From Solirubrobacteraceae bacterium (GTDB taxonomy: Bacteria; Actinomycetota; Thermoleophilia; Solirubrobacterales; Solirubrobacteraceae): DNA of 64,000 nucleotides. Made by a program: the position numbers and the translations under genes. Shown here piece after piece: positions 1 through 10,194 of the stretch. The notes beneath the pieces are model-generated. The model saw only the letters and a list, made by a program, of their open reading frames with translations, was not told the DNA's origin and did no database searches. The stretch's first letter is position 1, and every line of letters begins with the position of its first letter. Location: the NCBI GenBank assembly GCA_030447275.1, contig JAUJPF010000017.1, forward strand, positions 16,748 through 80,747. Direction: 5' to 3'.

Positions 1-465
1 TCCTTCTTCGGGAACTGCTGCTTCTTGATCTCCTCGATGCGCTTGTTGATCTCCCTCGGCGTCGGAGACGGAGATGTCCATCTCCTCGGCCTCGCCCTCG
101 ATCCACTCGAAGGAGGCGAGGAGCTGCACGACCTGGTCGCGCAGAGCGCCTCGTACTGCTGCTTGCACTGGCGTCTTGAGCTGGCGCGTCGGTGACCTTG
201 GGCTGGCCCTGGGCGGCTTGGGCTGGGTCTTGCGCAGCTTCTCGGCGACGCACGCCGTGTAGTCGGGCGGCGCCGGGGCGTCGTGGCGATGCGCCCGGCT
301 GGCCGCCGGAACGCGCGGCGACGGTCATCCAGTGGTCGAATGACTTCTTCGTTCTCATCGTCGACCTCGGCCACCGCGTTGCCGGCACGCCGCCGCACGC
401 GGCGACGACGGTCGCGGGAAGGCGAGGACGGGAAGGCGAGGAGGATTCTCAGCCCGTCGGTTCAC
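1..465 (-). CDS. SurA-N/PrsA-like foldase lipoprotein, 3' part off window, frameshifted
   Basis: Reading the minus strand and stitching three frames gives a lipoprotein-like start (lipobox VAAC followed by GG), then FDHWMTVAA, PPDYTACVAEKLRKTQPKP, SFEWIEGEAEEMDISVSD and INKRIEEIKKQQFPKK. This is the pattern of the SurA N-terminal domain of actinobacterial peptidyl-prolyl isomerases, extracytoplasmic chaperones anchored by the Cys. The GTG at 465 is chosen because a TACCCT box (475-480) lies 9 nt upstream. Frameshifts fall near 60, 137 and 200-430. The C-terminal PPIase domain would lie beyond position 1. The gene follows mfd in the same direction with a 36-nt gap. Confidence 0.75.
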
Positions 466-501
466 GGCGAGCGGAGGGTAGTCGGCGAAGTTCAGCTCCG
501 C

Positions 502-3500
502 TCAATGACCTTGCTCCGAAGCGGACTGGCAACGCGCCTCAGGCCGCTTCGCGTGCACGGCGAGCAGCACGTCGGCCGCCTGGACGACCGCCGGGAAGCG
601 CAGGGCCGGGTCGTCGGGTACGCGCACCGAGAGCTGCGACCTGCCCGACTCGTACAGCGCGCCGGGGATCTCCGCGCGGAGCTTCTTCGCGCGCACGGAG
701 TCGAGCTCGATCGGCGTCACGGCGAGCCGGCCCTGGCGGAAGGAGACCGCCGCGCGCCCCGGCCTGGCCGAGCTTGATGCGCGCGCGCTGGAGCGTGATG
801 AGGTTCTCGAGCGGCTCGGGCGGCTCGCCGAAGCGGTCGGCGAGCTCGTTGCGCAGCTCGGCGAGCTCGGCGACCTCGCGGGCGCCGGCGATCCGCCGGT
901 GGACGTCGATCTTGGCCTGCTCGTAGGGGATGTAGTCGGCGGGGACGTAGGCGTCGACGTTGACGTCGAGCCGCACGGGCTCCGGGCGCTCCTCGTCGGC
1001 CCGCCGTCGCTCGGCCTCGAGCGTCTGCACCGCCTCGTCGAGCATCTGCATGTAGAGCTCGAAGCCGAGCGCGGCGACGTGGCCGGACTGCTCGTCGCCG
1101 AGCAGGTTGCCCGCGCCGCGCAGCTCGAGGTCGCGCATCGCGACCTTGAAGCCCGCGCCGAGCTCCGTGTAGTCCGAGAGGGCCGCCAGGCGGTTGGCGG
1201 CCTCCTCGGTCAGCGCCGCGGCGCTCGGGTAGAGCAGGTAGGCGTAGGCGCGCTCGCGCGACCGGCCGACGCGGCCGCGGATCTGGTAGAGCTGCGACAG
1301 GCCGAAGACGTCGGCGCGCTCGACGATCAGCGTGTTGGCCTGCGGGATGTCGATGCCGCTCTCGATGATCGACGTCGAGACGAGCACGTCGGCCTCGCCG
1401 CGCAGGAAGCCCATCATCCGCTCCTCGAGCTCTTCTCGTCCATCTGGCCGTGGGCGACCGTGAAGCGCAGCTGCGGGCAGAGCGCGCGCAGGCGCTCGGC
1501 GGTCTCGTCGATGTCCTCGACGCGGTTGTGGAGGAAGAACGCCTGGCCGCTGCGCGCGTGCTCGCGCTCGAGCGCCTGCTTGACGAGCTGCTCGTCGTAC
1601 TCGCCGACGTAGGTCTTGACGGGCCGCCGGCCCTCGGGCGGCGTCTCGATCACCGAGATGTCGCGCACGCCGGCCATCGACATCTGCAGCGTGCGCGGGA
1701 TCGGCGTCGCGCTCATCGAGATGACGTCGACCTTGAGCTTGAGCTGGCGCAGGAGGTCCTTCTGCTTGACGCCGAAGCGCTGCTCCTCGTCGACGACGAT
1801 CAGCCCGAGGTCCTTCGCGCGGACGTCGCGGCTGAGGATGCGGTGGGTGCCGATGAGGATGTCGACCTTGCCCTCGCTGAACGCCTGGATCGAGGCCTTC
1901 TGCTCCTTGGCGGGGCGGAAGCGGGAGACGTGCTCGACGGTGATCGGGTAGTCGCGCAGCCGCTCGGCGAACGTGCCGAAGTGCTGCTGGGCGAGGATGG
2001 TGGTCGGGACGAGGACGAGCACCTGCTTGCCGGTCTCGGCCGCCTTGAACGCCGCGCGCAGCGCGACCTCCGTCTTGCCGTAGCCGACGTCGCCGCAGAT
2101 CAGGCGGTCCATCGGGCGCTCCGTCTCCATGTCGGCCTTGACCTGCTCGATCGCCTCGCGCTGGTCGGGCGTCTCGCGGTACGGGAACGCGGCCTCGAAC
2201 TCCCGCAGCCAGTCGGAGTCCGGGCCGAAACCGGTGGCCGACGCGGCGGCTGCGCTCCGCGTAGAGGTTGAGCAGCTCGCCGGCCAGCTCCTGCGCGGCG
2301 CGGCGGGCGCGGGCCTTCATCGTGTCCCAGCTCGTGCCGCCGAGCTTCGAGAGCGGCGGGTGCGCGCCGCCCGCGCCGACGTAGCGCGAGATCTTCGCGA
2401 GCTGCTCGACGGGGACGAAGACCTTGTCGGAGCCGGCGTACTCGAGGTAGAGGTAGTCGCGGGTGATGCCGGCGACGGTCTTGGTCTCGAAGCCGGCGAA
2501 GCGCCGCGATGCCGTGGTCCTCGTGGACGACGATGTCGCCCGTGCGCAGGTCGGCGAAGGAGCGCAGCGCGCCGCGGCCGGCGCGCGTCCGGCCGCCGGT
2601 GAGGCCGCGCGGCGGTGGATGAGCCGGTGCTCGGGGATCGCGGCGAGCTTCATCTGCGGGGCGATGAACCCGTCGCGCAGCGTCGCCTCGACGAAGTGCA
2701 GCAGCGGCCTCCGGGCTCGGCGTTCCCCACGACCTTCATGCGGCCGAGGTTGTAGGCGGCGCGCTCGCCCGCGCCGCGCCTTCGGCCAGGCGACGACGGT
2801 GCGGTAGCCCGAGCGCGTCAGCTTCTCGAGCTCGGGCTCGGCCTCGCGCAGCGAGCGCGCGGCGAAGTCGGCGGCCTGGGCGCGGAACTGGATCGGCTGG
2901 TCGGACTCGGCTCGAGAGGCCACCCGCGCGCGCGCCGGCCGAGCGCCGCGAGGATCCCGTCCGGGTTGACGTAGAGGTGGTGGGCGTCGGCGTCGTGGAA
3001 GGCCGCGCAGACGTCCTGCCAGTGGTCGCGCAGGCTCGGCTCGACGTCCTCCTCGGCGGCGATCACGACGATCGCGCGCGCCGACGAGGTCGAGGCAGCT
3101 CGCGGAAGTCGCCGACGGGGAGCAGCTCGGCGATGTCGGGCCGCTCCTCCTCTCGCCGAGGCGATCTCCGCCAGCTCGCGGTGCTCGGCGGCCAGAGCTC
3201 GGCGGCGCGACCGCGATCTCCTCGACGTCGCCTCGCCGAGCGCTGGGTGAAGGTCGAGAACTCGCGCAGCGACTCGACCTCGATGTCGAAGAGGTCGACG
3301 CGGACCGCGCGGTCGGCCGTCGCCGGGTACACGTCGAGCAGCTCGCCGCGGATCGCGAACTGGCCGCGGTCCTCGACCTGGTCGACGCGCTCGTAGCCCA
3401 TCGCCGCGAGCTTCTGCGCCGTCTCGTCGAGGTCGAGCAGGTCGCCCTTGCGGATCGCGAACCCGTGCGGACGCAGCGCGGGGTCGGGGACCTTCTCGCT

Positions 3501-3881
3501 CAGCGCGACGGCGGAGACGACCACCACCGGCGGCTCGGCCTGCCCCGCCGCATCCATCAGCGCGTCCAGGGCGGCGACGCGCAGGCCGACGAGGTGCGGC
3601 GGCGGAACCAGATGGGATTCGTACGTGACCCCGCGGCTCGGGTAGAAGCGCACCGGCCGCGGCGCCAGCCACGCCCTCAGGTCGGCGGCGAGGTCGCGCG
3701 CCTGCCGGTCGTCGCCGGCGACGACGAGCATCGGCCCCTCCCCCGCCTCGGCCAGCGCCGCGACGACGTACGCGCGCAGCGACTGCGAAACGAACGCGCG
3801 GCCGCCGTCGCGCTGGAGCGCGATGCCCTGAGGGTCGTCGTCGAGGTGCTGGAGGAGGGGGCGGAGCATCGTGTCGCGCAC
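502..3881 (-). CDS. mfd: Transcription-repair coupling factor Mfd, split by several frameshifts
   Basis: Mfd is the SF2 translocase that removes stalled RNA polymerase and recruits UvrA. Starting at GTG 3881 (or ATG 3869, [15 protein letters not shown]), homology runs through the UvrB-like N-terminus, the RNAP-interacting region ([20 protein letters not shown]) and the helicase motifs: Walker [14 protein letters not shown] box, SATPIPRTL, then [17 protein letters not shown]. The C-terminal TRCF domain ends at the stop 502-504. Homology jumps frame at least six times, for example near 3200, 2730, 2240, 1430 and 740. All motifs survive, so sequence indels are likelier than a dead gene. Upstream sits a tandem hairpin repeat. 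Confidence 0.9.
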
Positions 3882-3949
3882 GCAGAACGACCGGGCAGAT
3901 GCCCGGCCGGGGGTGTCGTTCCAGTGTAGGAGGGGGCCGCGAACGGGCC

Positions 3950-4063
3950 GACGTCAATGTCGGTCGCACAACGATCGCGAGCGTGCGACCGACGTTCGCG
4001 TCGGATAGCGACGTCAACGTCGGTCGCACGACGATCGCGAGCGCGCGACCGACGTTTGCGTCG
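3950..4063. repeat. Two tandem 60-bp units, each an imperfect palindrome
   Basis: Two copies start at 3950 and 4010, exactly 60 bp apart. Each begins GACGTCAA and holds a stem of about 14 bp (for unit 1, 3956-3969 against 3983-3996, arms built on GTCGGTCGCAC and GTGCGACCGAC) around an ACGATCGCGAG loop. The copies differ at only a few bases. They sit between the stop of the GH31 gene and the start of mfd, both on the minus strand. This looks like a REP/BIME-type element. It could also act as a terminator or processing barrier. Confidence 0.8.
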
Positions 4064-4077
4064 CTCAGGCGCCCGGC

Positions 4078-6519
4078 TCAGCGGCGGCGGGGGGCGCAGC
4101 CGCGGACGCTCAGCGTCCCGCGGCGGGTGCGGAAGGTCGCGCGCAGGACGCGGGTGCGGCGGGCGTACGTCCACGAGCGCCCGCGCTTCAACGGCCGGGC
4201 TCCGACGGTGACGCCGCAAGGCACGAACCGGCGGCGCAGCGTCGCGAGCGACGCCTGGAGACGGTAGGTGCGCCGCTGGGTCCCCTCGACGGTCAGGCGC
4301 CACCGGCGGCGGCCCTCGACCGACACGAGCCGCTCGCCGGCGTTGAACGCGCTCTCGCTGCGCCCGCGCGGGAAGGCGACGAGGTGCAGCCGGTCGCGGC
4401 GGTCGGCGAGGCGCACGACGCCGGAGGCGCCCGCGCCGTAGTCGGCGAGCGTGTCGACGTCGGGCGAGAGCAGCGGCAGGATCGTCCCCGCGCGGGCCAG
4501 GAGCGGCAGCTCGTCGAGCGGCGCGCGGACCTTCGCGTCGCGCCCGCCGCGGGCCAGCCACGCGCCTCGCAGCCGCAGCGCGCCCGTCTTCTCGTCGTAC
4601 CGGAGCACCCGCCACAGGTCGACCCAGCGCCCCTCCGGCAGGTACAGCTCGCGCACCTTCGCGCCCGGCTCGAGCACCGGCGCGGCGAGCAGGTCCGGCC
4701 CGAAGAGGAACTCGTCCTCGCGGGCGACCGCCTTCGGGTCGTCGGGGTACGCGAGCGACAGGTGGGCCATGACCGGCATCCCCGTCTGCCCGTAGCGCGC
4801 CGTTGCCGCCGCGAGGTACGGGTGGAGCTGGGTGTGGAACCGGGCCCAGCGCTTCCAGTGGGGCAGGATCTCGCGCTCCCAGATCTGCGGGCGCTCCTTG
4901 GCGGGGACGGCGACGCCGCCGGCCTTCGTGCGCATAACCGTCGAGACGGCGCCGAACTGGATCCAGCGGATGAGCAGCTCGGGCGTCAGCCGGTTGTCGC
5001 CGAGCGCGAAGTAGCCGCCGACGTCCGAGCCCCAGGTCGAGATGCCGCTCAGGCCCATCCCGAGCGCGTTCATCACCGCCGACTCCAGCCCGTCGAAGCC
5101 CCAGCTCGTCGTCGGGTCGCCGCCCCAGACGATCGGCGCGTACGGGTGGACGCCGGTCCAGCCGCTGCGCACGAACCGAGCCAGCGGGCGCGGCGCGCGG
5201 TCGGCGAAGCTCTGGCCGGCGCGGTGGTAGCCGACCGGGTACGCGTTGTGGTGCTGGGCGCCGGTGGTCCCGTCGGCGGCGTGGCCGTCGGGCGGCATCG
5301 ACTCGCCGAAGTCCTCCATCCAGCCGTCGTGGCCGTCCTCCACCGCCTCGCCGAGCAGCAGGTCGTACAGCTCCTGCGCGCGCGGCGCGGTGAAGTCGAT
5401 GAGCGCCATCGGCCGCGTCGGCGGCTGCGACTCACCGATGTACGCCGGGTAGACGTAGGGCTGGCCGGCGGCGTTGCGGATGAGCGCGTCGCGCTCGCGC
5501 GCCGCCTCGAAGCCGGCCGTGTACGACTGGCAGATCTTCTCCTGGAAGTAGGTCAGCGTCGCCAGGCCGCGCGAGTGGAAGTACGCGGTGCGGTCGCGCT
5601 CGTGCCGGCGGCGGTCGGCGTGCTGGCCGCACGGCAGGTAGCGCATGTGCGTCTCGGCGGCGGAGACGGGGGCGTCGGCGTCCTGGAGCAGCTTCAGGTA
5701 GTCGCGCTCCTCGGGCACCTCGTTGGGCTGGCCGGTCTGGAACCACGGGCCGAAGAACCACGGCGCGGCCGGCTGCGGCTGGCGGCCGATCCGCTCGGTG
5801 AGCCGGCGCACGACGTCGGCCGGTCGCGGGCCGGCGAAGACGCGCAGGCGCAGCGTTGCCGCGTCGGCCTCGACGCTCCACGCGTCGGGCCGCTGGTTGG
5901 CGAGCTGGAAGCGGCTCGTCTCCGTGTTGTCGAGCAGGACGCCGAAGCCGCGGGTGGAGAGCAGCCAGGGCATCGGGAAGTACGTCGCGTCGTCGCGGTG
6001 GCGGATGCTCCAGGGCGGGACGAACGCGGTGATGATCTGGCGCTCGCCCTGCTGGTAGGCGCCCTCGCCGACGTAGCTCTCGACCTCGGTGCCCCGCAGG
6101 TCGACGCCGTTCGAGCGCTCGCCGAAGCCAAGGTGCCGCTCGCCGTCGGGCGCCTCGAAGCCGGCGCGCATCGCATTCGCGCCGGGCGGCGCGACGGCCT
6201 CGACGGCGATGACGCCCTCGGCGTCTGGCGCGATCCGCAGCGCGATCGTGCGCCCCAGCGGGTCGCTCGTCTGGAGCGTCGCGGTCAGCGCCTGGCCGTC
6301 GCGGGCGACCTCCGTGGCGCGCGTCGCGCCGTGCCAGGCGCCGGTAGCGTCGCGGAACGCGAGCGGCAGGTCGCCGTGCCCCGCGAGCGGTCCGAACGTC
6401 ATGCGGGCGGTCGCGGGGTCGAGCGCGGCGGAGAGCGAGCCCGCGTCGACGCGCTCCTGCGCCGCCGCCGGCGCCGCGGCGGCGAGGAGGACGAGCAGCG
6501 AGACCGCGAACGCCTTCAC
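4078..6519 (-). CDS. Secreted glycoside hydrolase family 31 (alpha-glycosidase)
   Basis: The 813-residue protein has a clear signal peptide (residues 1-20, ending APAAA). It has an N-terminal beta-sandwich and a GH31 barrel with the nucleophile in GWMEDFGE (Asp403) and the likely acid/base in VWGGD (Asp468). GLSGISTWGSDVGGY follows. A C-terminal beta region ends in a basic tail with Cys residues. The WMEDFGE form recalls sulfoquinovosidase/YihQ-like GH31 more than the usual WxDMNE of alpha-glucosidases, so substrate is open. Start GTG 6519 has a TAACCT box 7 nt upstream, inside the end of pth. It interrupts the pth-mfd neighbourhood. Confidence 0.88.
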   Translation of the reverse strand: MKAFAVSLLVLLAAAAPAAAQERVDAGSLSAALDPATARMTFGPLAGHGDLPLAFRDATGAWHGATRATEVARDGQALTATLQTSDPLGRTIALRIAPDAEGVIAVEAVAPPGANAMRAGFEAPDGERHLGFGERSNGVDLRGTEVESYVGEGAYQQGERQIITAFVPPWSIRHRDDATYFPMPWLLSTRGFGVLLDNTETSRFQLANQRPDAWSVEADAATLRLRVFAGPRPADVVRRLTERIGRQPQPAAPWFFGPWFQTGQPNEVPEERDYLKLLQDADAPVSAAETHMRYLPCGQHADRRRHERDRTAYFHSRGLATLTYFQEKICQSYTAGFEAARERDALIRNAAGQPYVYPAYIGESQPPTRPMALIDFTAPRAQELYDLLLGEAVEDGHDGWMEDFGESMPPDGHAADGTTGAQHHNAYPVGYHRAGQSFADRAPRPLARFVRSGWTGVHPYAPIVWGGDPTTSWGFDGLESAVMNALGMGLSGISTWGSDVGGYFALGDNRLTPELLIRWIQFGAVSTVMRTKAGGVAVPAKERPQIWEREILPHWKRWARFHTQLHPYLAAATARYGQTGMPVMAHLSLAYPDDPKAVAREDEFLFGPDLLAAPVLEPGAKVRELYLPEGRWVDLWRVLRYDEKTGALRLRGAWLARGGRDAKVRAPLDELPLLARAGTILPLLSPDVDTLADYGAGASGVVRLADRRDRLHLVAFPRGRSESAFNAGERLVSVEGRRRWRLTVEGTQRRTYRLQASLATLRRRFVPCGVTVGARPLKRGRSWTYARRTRVLRATFRTRRGTLSVRGCAPRRR

Positions 6520-6529
6520 GCGACGCAGG

Positions 6530-7111
6530 TTAGACCTCCCCGCCGAGCACGATGCGCTCCGCCGCGTCGGCGGCGACGGCGACGAGGTCGCGCACCTCCC
6601 CCGCGGGCTGCCTCCACTTGCCGAGCACGTGCGCGGAGACGATCTCCGGGTCGGTCGAGCCGGGGCGGCCGACGCCGATGCGCACCCGCACGAACCCGGG
6701 GTCGCCGAGCTCGCGCTTCAGCGACTTCAACCCGTTGTGGCCGGCGAGGCCGCCGCCGACGCGGGTGCGGATGTCGCCGAACGGCAGGTCGATCTCGTCG
6801 TGGAGGACGAGCACGCGGTCGAGCGCCTCGACGCGGTACGCGCCGCGGGCGGGGCCGACCGAGCGGCCGGCCTCGTTCATGTACGTCTGCGGCAGCAGGA
6901 CGGCGACGCGCGGGCCGCCAGGACCCGTTCGGCCTTCGGTGACGAGCCCGTTGAACTTCTTCTTCGCGGTCGGGAGGTCCCAGCGGCGCGCGAGCGCGTC
7001 CGCCACCTCGAAGCCGACGTTGTGCGGCGTGCCGGCGTACCGCGTGCCGGGATTCCCCAGGCCCACGACGAGCCAGTCGACGGGCGCCGACGAGTGGCGC
7101 CGGAGGCGCAC
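6530..7111 (-). CDS. pth: Peptidyl-tRNA hydrolase
   Basis: This 193-residue enzyme hydrolyses peptidyl-tRNA released from stalled ribosomes. It carries GLGNPGTRYAGTPHNVGFEV with the catalytic His at about 30, LLPQTYMNEAG, and LVLHDEIDLPFG with the conserved Asp, followed by GGGLAGHNGLKSL. Length is normal apart from about 10 extra N-terminal residues. It lies just downstream of rplY on the same strand (3-nt gap), the usual actinobacterial rplY-pth pairing. Confidence 0.96.
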   Translation of the reverse strand: MRLRRHSSAPVDWLVVGLGNPGTRYAGTPHNVGFEVADALARRWDLPTAKKKFNGLVTEGRTGPGGPRVAVLLPQTYMNEAGRSVGPARGAYRVEALDRVLVLHDEIDLPFGDIRTRVGGGLAGHNGLKSLKRELGDPGFVRVRIGVGRPGSTDPEIVSAHVLGKWRQPAGEVRDLVAVAADAAERIVLGGEV

Positions 7112-7114
7112 CGC

Positions 7115-7819
7115 CTACTCGCTGGTGGTGTCGGGCTGGTCGCCGTCGCCGGCGCCGCCCGTCTCCGGCTGGCCCGAGGCGTCGGCGCCCTCGGCCGCGA
7201 GAGCCTCGCCCTCGCCCTCGCCGACGACCTCGGTGTCGCCCTCCTCGGGCTCCTCGACCTCGAGGCGCGGGAGCGAGATCGACGCGACGACGAGCTCGCC
7301 GTCGTCGACGATCGTGACGCCCTCGGGCGCCGTCAGGTCCGAGACGTGGACCGACTCGTTGAGCGCGAGCGCCGTCACGTCGTGGGTCACGGACTCGGGG
7401 ATGTCGCCCGGCAGCGCCTCGATCGTCAGCTCGCGCAGCTGCTGCTCGAGCACGCCGCCCTCGCTGGCGCCCGCGGCCTCCTCGACCCCGGTCAGCTCGA
7501 GCACGACCGTCGCCTGGATCGCGACGTCCATGCGCACGCGCAGGAAGTCGACGTGCCAGGTGTCGCCGCGGACCGGATCCCACTGCGAGTCCTTCAGCAC
7601 GGCGTTCGTCGTCTGGCCGTCGAGCGACAGCTCGAGCACGGCGCCGGACGCGTGCAGCGCGTGGCGCAGCTCGCGGGCATCGACGCTGATCGGCAGCGGG
7701 TCGGCGCCGCCGCCGTAGATCACCGCGGGGACCCGCCCGGCGCGGCGCATCCGCCGGTTCGCGCGGGAGCCCTCGATGTCGCGCTTGGCGACGTTCAGCG
7801 TGGTCGTCTCGTTGGCCAT
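7115..7819 (-). CDS. rplY: 50S ribosomal protein L25 / general stress protein Ctc
   Basis: The 234-residue protein begins MANETTTLNVAKRD. It has the 5S-rRNA-binding L25 domain (SRANRRMRRAGRVPAVIYGG, then WDPVRGDTWHVDFLRV) and the C-terminal TL5/CTC beta domain (LRELTIEALPGDIPESVTHDV). A Glu/Gly-rich acidic tail follows, common in CTC-type L25 of Gram-positives. ATG 7817-7819 is the only sensible start. A gene in other organisms usually adjacent, prs, is here more than 6 kb upstream. Confidence 0.96.
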   Translation of the reverse strand: MANETTTLNVAKRDIEGSRANRRMRRAGRVPAVIYGGGADPLPISVDARELRHALHASGAVLELSLDGQTTNAVLKDSQWDPVRGDTWHVDFLRVRMDVAIQATVVLELTGVEEAAGASEGGVLEQQLRELTIEALPGDIPESVTHDVTALALNESVHVSDLTAPEGVTIVDDGELVVASISLPRLEVEEPEEGDTEVVGEGEGEALAAEGADASGQPETGGAGDGDQPDTTSE

Positions 7820-7854
7820 GACGGCGGACGAGGATAGCGCCGGCCGGCGCGCCG

Positions 7855-9723
7855 CTACTGCCCGGGGTACTGGTTCGTGCCGGTGAAGTGCCGCTGGAGG
7901 TCGGTGTACGCCGGCTTGCGGGTGCCGTCGAAGGCGACGACGCCCTTCTGATGGATCGGCGGCTGCGGCCGCGGGTTGCCGCCCTCCCACTCCGGGCGCA
8001 CGCGGAACTCCTTCAGCGCCCAGTAGAGCGAGCCGCTCAGCCACGGCTTCGTCGCGTAGACGTCGTAGTGGTAGTTGATGTAGTCCTGCTGGAACTGGAA
8101 CGTGCCCTTCTCCTCGACGGGCCCGTTCCGGTTGGCCTCGGCGCCGGTCTCGGTGACCATGATCGCGTGGTTCGGGTAGCAGGCGCGCACGCTGTCGAGG
8201 TAGTCCGACAGGTACGTGCGGTCGGCGAGCTGCCCGCCCGGCCCCGGGTACCAGCCGAAGTAGTCGTTGATGCCGATGATGTCGAGCGGCGCGTACTCGG
8301 TGTGGCAGCCCGCGGTCGGGTAGCCGGCCACGGCGTACCCGATCGCCCGCGTCGGGTCGAGCGAGCGAGCGATGTCGGCGGCGCGCCGCAGGTAGTCGCC
8401 CTGGACCGGCCCGGGCTTCGACGACAGCTCGTTGCCGACCGACCAGATCACGATCGACGGGTGGGTGCCGTTGGCGAGCACGTTGTCGCGCAGCTCGTTG
8501 GCCGCCACCTTGCGGACGACGACGTTCTTGATCTTGTCGGTCTTCATCGCGTACATCGGGATCTCGCTCCAGATGAGCATCCCCAGCTCGTCGGCGCGCT
8601 CGTGGAAGTACGGATGCAGCGGATAGTGCGCGCGCAGCATCGTCGCGCCGAGGTCGCGCGCGTCCTTGATGAGCGCGTCGCGCATCTCGTTGTCGAGGGC
8701 GAAGCCGGCGCTGCGCTCGTCCTCGTGCATGCCGACGCCCTGGATGTTCACGGGCAGGCCGTTCAGCGTCAGCCGCCCGTTGATGCGCTTGAACGACCGG
8801 ATGCCGCTGCGCGCGCGGTAGCCGCCGACGCTGCGTCCGCCGGCGGTGACGTTGAACGAGGTGCTGTAGAGCGAGGGGCGCCTGGGCGACCACAGGCGCG
8901 GCCCGCCGACGCGGATCGAGTCCGTGAGCCTGACCGAGCGCCCGGGCTGGACGCGCTGCGAGCCGAGGCGGAAGCGCTGGCCGCCGAAGCGCCCGCTCAC
9001 GCCGATCGACTGCGTCCGGTTCGAGATGTTGCGCACCGTCACGCGCGCGGTGACGGTGGCGGCGCAGGTGCGGCACGGCAGCTCGGGGAGGACCTGGACG
9101 GTCTCGATCGCGGCGCGCTCGACCTTGCGCAGGTAGACCTCGCGGAGGATGCCGCCGTAGTTCCACCAGCCGCCGGTGGGGATCGCGGTCCGGCTGAGGC
9201 CCGCGGGCGGCAGGTCGAAGCTGCGCCGGACGTTGTCGACGCGGACGACGAGGCGGTTGGTGCCGCCGCGGCGCAGCGCGCGCGCGGGGATCCGCAGCTC
9301 GAACGGGAGGTAGGCGCCGCGGTTCGTGCCGATCGGCCTGCCGTTGAGCCAGGCGCGGGTGCGGTAGTTGACCGACTCGAAGCGGAGGATCCAGTCGTAG
9401 CGGCGCGACGAGGAGGGCAGGCGGAAGTCCTTGCGGTACCAGCCGATCGTGCCCTTCATCGACTCGGGCGTCTGGTCGGTCGCGTTCCACGCGTTCGGGA
9501 CCGCGGTCTGCGACCAGCCGTCGGTGCTCGTCTGGCTCATGAAGCGCTCGCTCAGCCCGCGGTTGCCCGGGTCGAGGCGGAAGAGCCAGTCGCCGTCCAT
9601 CAGGTACCGGTTGGTGTGCCCGTCGCGGTAGAGCACGCGCTCGGACGGCGTGTCCTGCGCCGCCGCGGTGGCGGCGGGCGCGAGGAGCGCGAGGAGGAGC
9701 AGGGGGACGAGCTTCTTGGTCAT
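7855..9723 (-). CDS. Secreted glycoside hydrolase family 2 (beta-galactosidase/glucuronidase type)
   Basis: From ATG 9723 there is a signal peptide (MTKKLVPLLLLALLAP...AAAQ). Then come the GH2 sugar-binding jelly roll (GTIGWYRKDFRLP, LNGRPIGTNRGAYLPFE), an immunoglobulin-like domain and the barrel. The acid/base Glu is in VIWSVGNEL (Glu432) and the nucleophile in MVTETGAEA (Glu525). Length is about 622 residues. FNVTAGGR and GIRSFKRINGRLTLNG are typical GH2 joins. With the GH31 gene nearby it suggests extracellular polysaccharide use. Specificity cannot be read from sequence. Confidence 0.92.
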   Translation of the reverse strand: MTKKLVPLLLLALLAPAATAAAQDTPSERVLYRDGHTNRYLMDGDWLFRLDPGNRGLSERFMSQTSTDGWSQTAVPNAWNATDQTPESMKGTIGWYRKDFRLPSSSRRYDWILRFESVNYRTRAWLNGRPIGTNRGAYLPFELRIPARALRRGGTNRLVVRVDNVRRSFDLPPAGLSRTAIPTGGWWNYGGILREVYLRKVERAAIETVQVLPELPCRTCAATVTARVTVRNISNRTQSIGVSGRFGGQRFRLGSQRVQPGRSVRLTDSIRVGGPRLWSPRRPSLYSTSFNVTAGGRSVGGYRARSGIRSFKRINGRLTLNGLPVNIQGVGMHEDERSAGFALDNEMRDALIKDARDLGATMLRAHYPLHPYFHERADELGMLIWSEIPMYAMKTDKIKNVVVRKVAANELRDNVLANGTHPSIVIWSVGNELSSKPGPVQGDYLRRAADIARSLDPTRAIGYAVAGYPTAGCHTEYAPLDIIGINDYFGWYPGPGGQLADRTYLSDYLDSVRACYPNHAIMVTETGAEANRNGPVEEKGTFQFQQDYINYHYDVYATKPWLSGSLYWALKEFRVRPEWEGGNPRPQPPIHQKGVVAFDGTRKPAYTDLQRHFTGTNQYPGQ

Positions 9724-9756
9724 CGGCACGGGGGCAAGCAACACGCGCCCTCACCG

Positions 9757-10194
9757 TCAGTTGCGGCAGGACGCTTCGCGTCCGATCGGCGCGCTGAGGC
9801 GGAGCAGGGTAACGGTCGGCCCGGTCAGCGGCGTCCCCTCGCGCCGAACGTCGATGCACTGCACGGTCGGGAGGTCCTCGCCGAGGAACCACACGACGCG
9901 CGTCGGCCCGGCCTCGTCGCCGAGCGCGCGCGACGTCTTCGAGTCGTAGCGGGCGATCCGCAGCTCCGCGCCCGGCTTGTGGAGCTGGTCGGCCAGCCGC
10001 TCGAGCCGGTCGTAGCAGGAGGCGTAGCAGCGGTCGATCTCGCGGGCCATCGCGTCGACGTCGCCGCGGCCCTGCGCCTCGAGCAGCCGCTCCACCTTCC
10101 CGCGCTCGACGCCGTCGGTCGACAGCCAGCGGGCGACGAGGAAGCTCGCGGCCGCGAAGGCGACGATCGCGGCGAGCGCCGCCGAGCGCCTCAC
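9757..10194 (-). CDS. Hypothetical membrane-anchored or exported protein
   Basis: The 145-residue protein starts at GTG 10194, whose GTGA overlaps the stop of the upstream gene, so the two are translationally coupled. An N-terminal hydrophobic segment (SAALAAIVAFAAASFLVARW) suggests a membrane anchor. A soluble part with four Cys (CYASCYDRL, VQC, SC near the end) and an NTF2/Mce-accessory-like helix pattern (VERLLEAQGRGDVDAMAREI) follows. Function is not recognised. Confidence 0.7.
   Translation of the reverse strand: MRRSAALAAIVAFAAASFLVARWLSTDGVERGKVERLLEAQGRGDVDAMAREIDRCYASCYDRLERLADQLHKPGAELRIARYDSKTSRALGDEAGPTRVVWFLGEDLPTVQCIDVRREGTPLTGPTVTLLRLSAPIGREASCRN

Noticed and set aside
502..3881. 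mfd as a true pseudogene
   Set aside because: All helicase motifs survive in alternating frames with no premature accumulation of substitutions; the same damage affects asd and lysC, so sequence error is favoured.
4384..6942. Long plus-strand reading frame (about 850 codons) opposite GH31 and pth
   Set aside because: Arg/Ala/Val-rich antisense of well-supported genes; no domain pattern. A frequent artefact in high-GC DNA.
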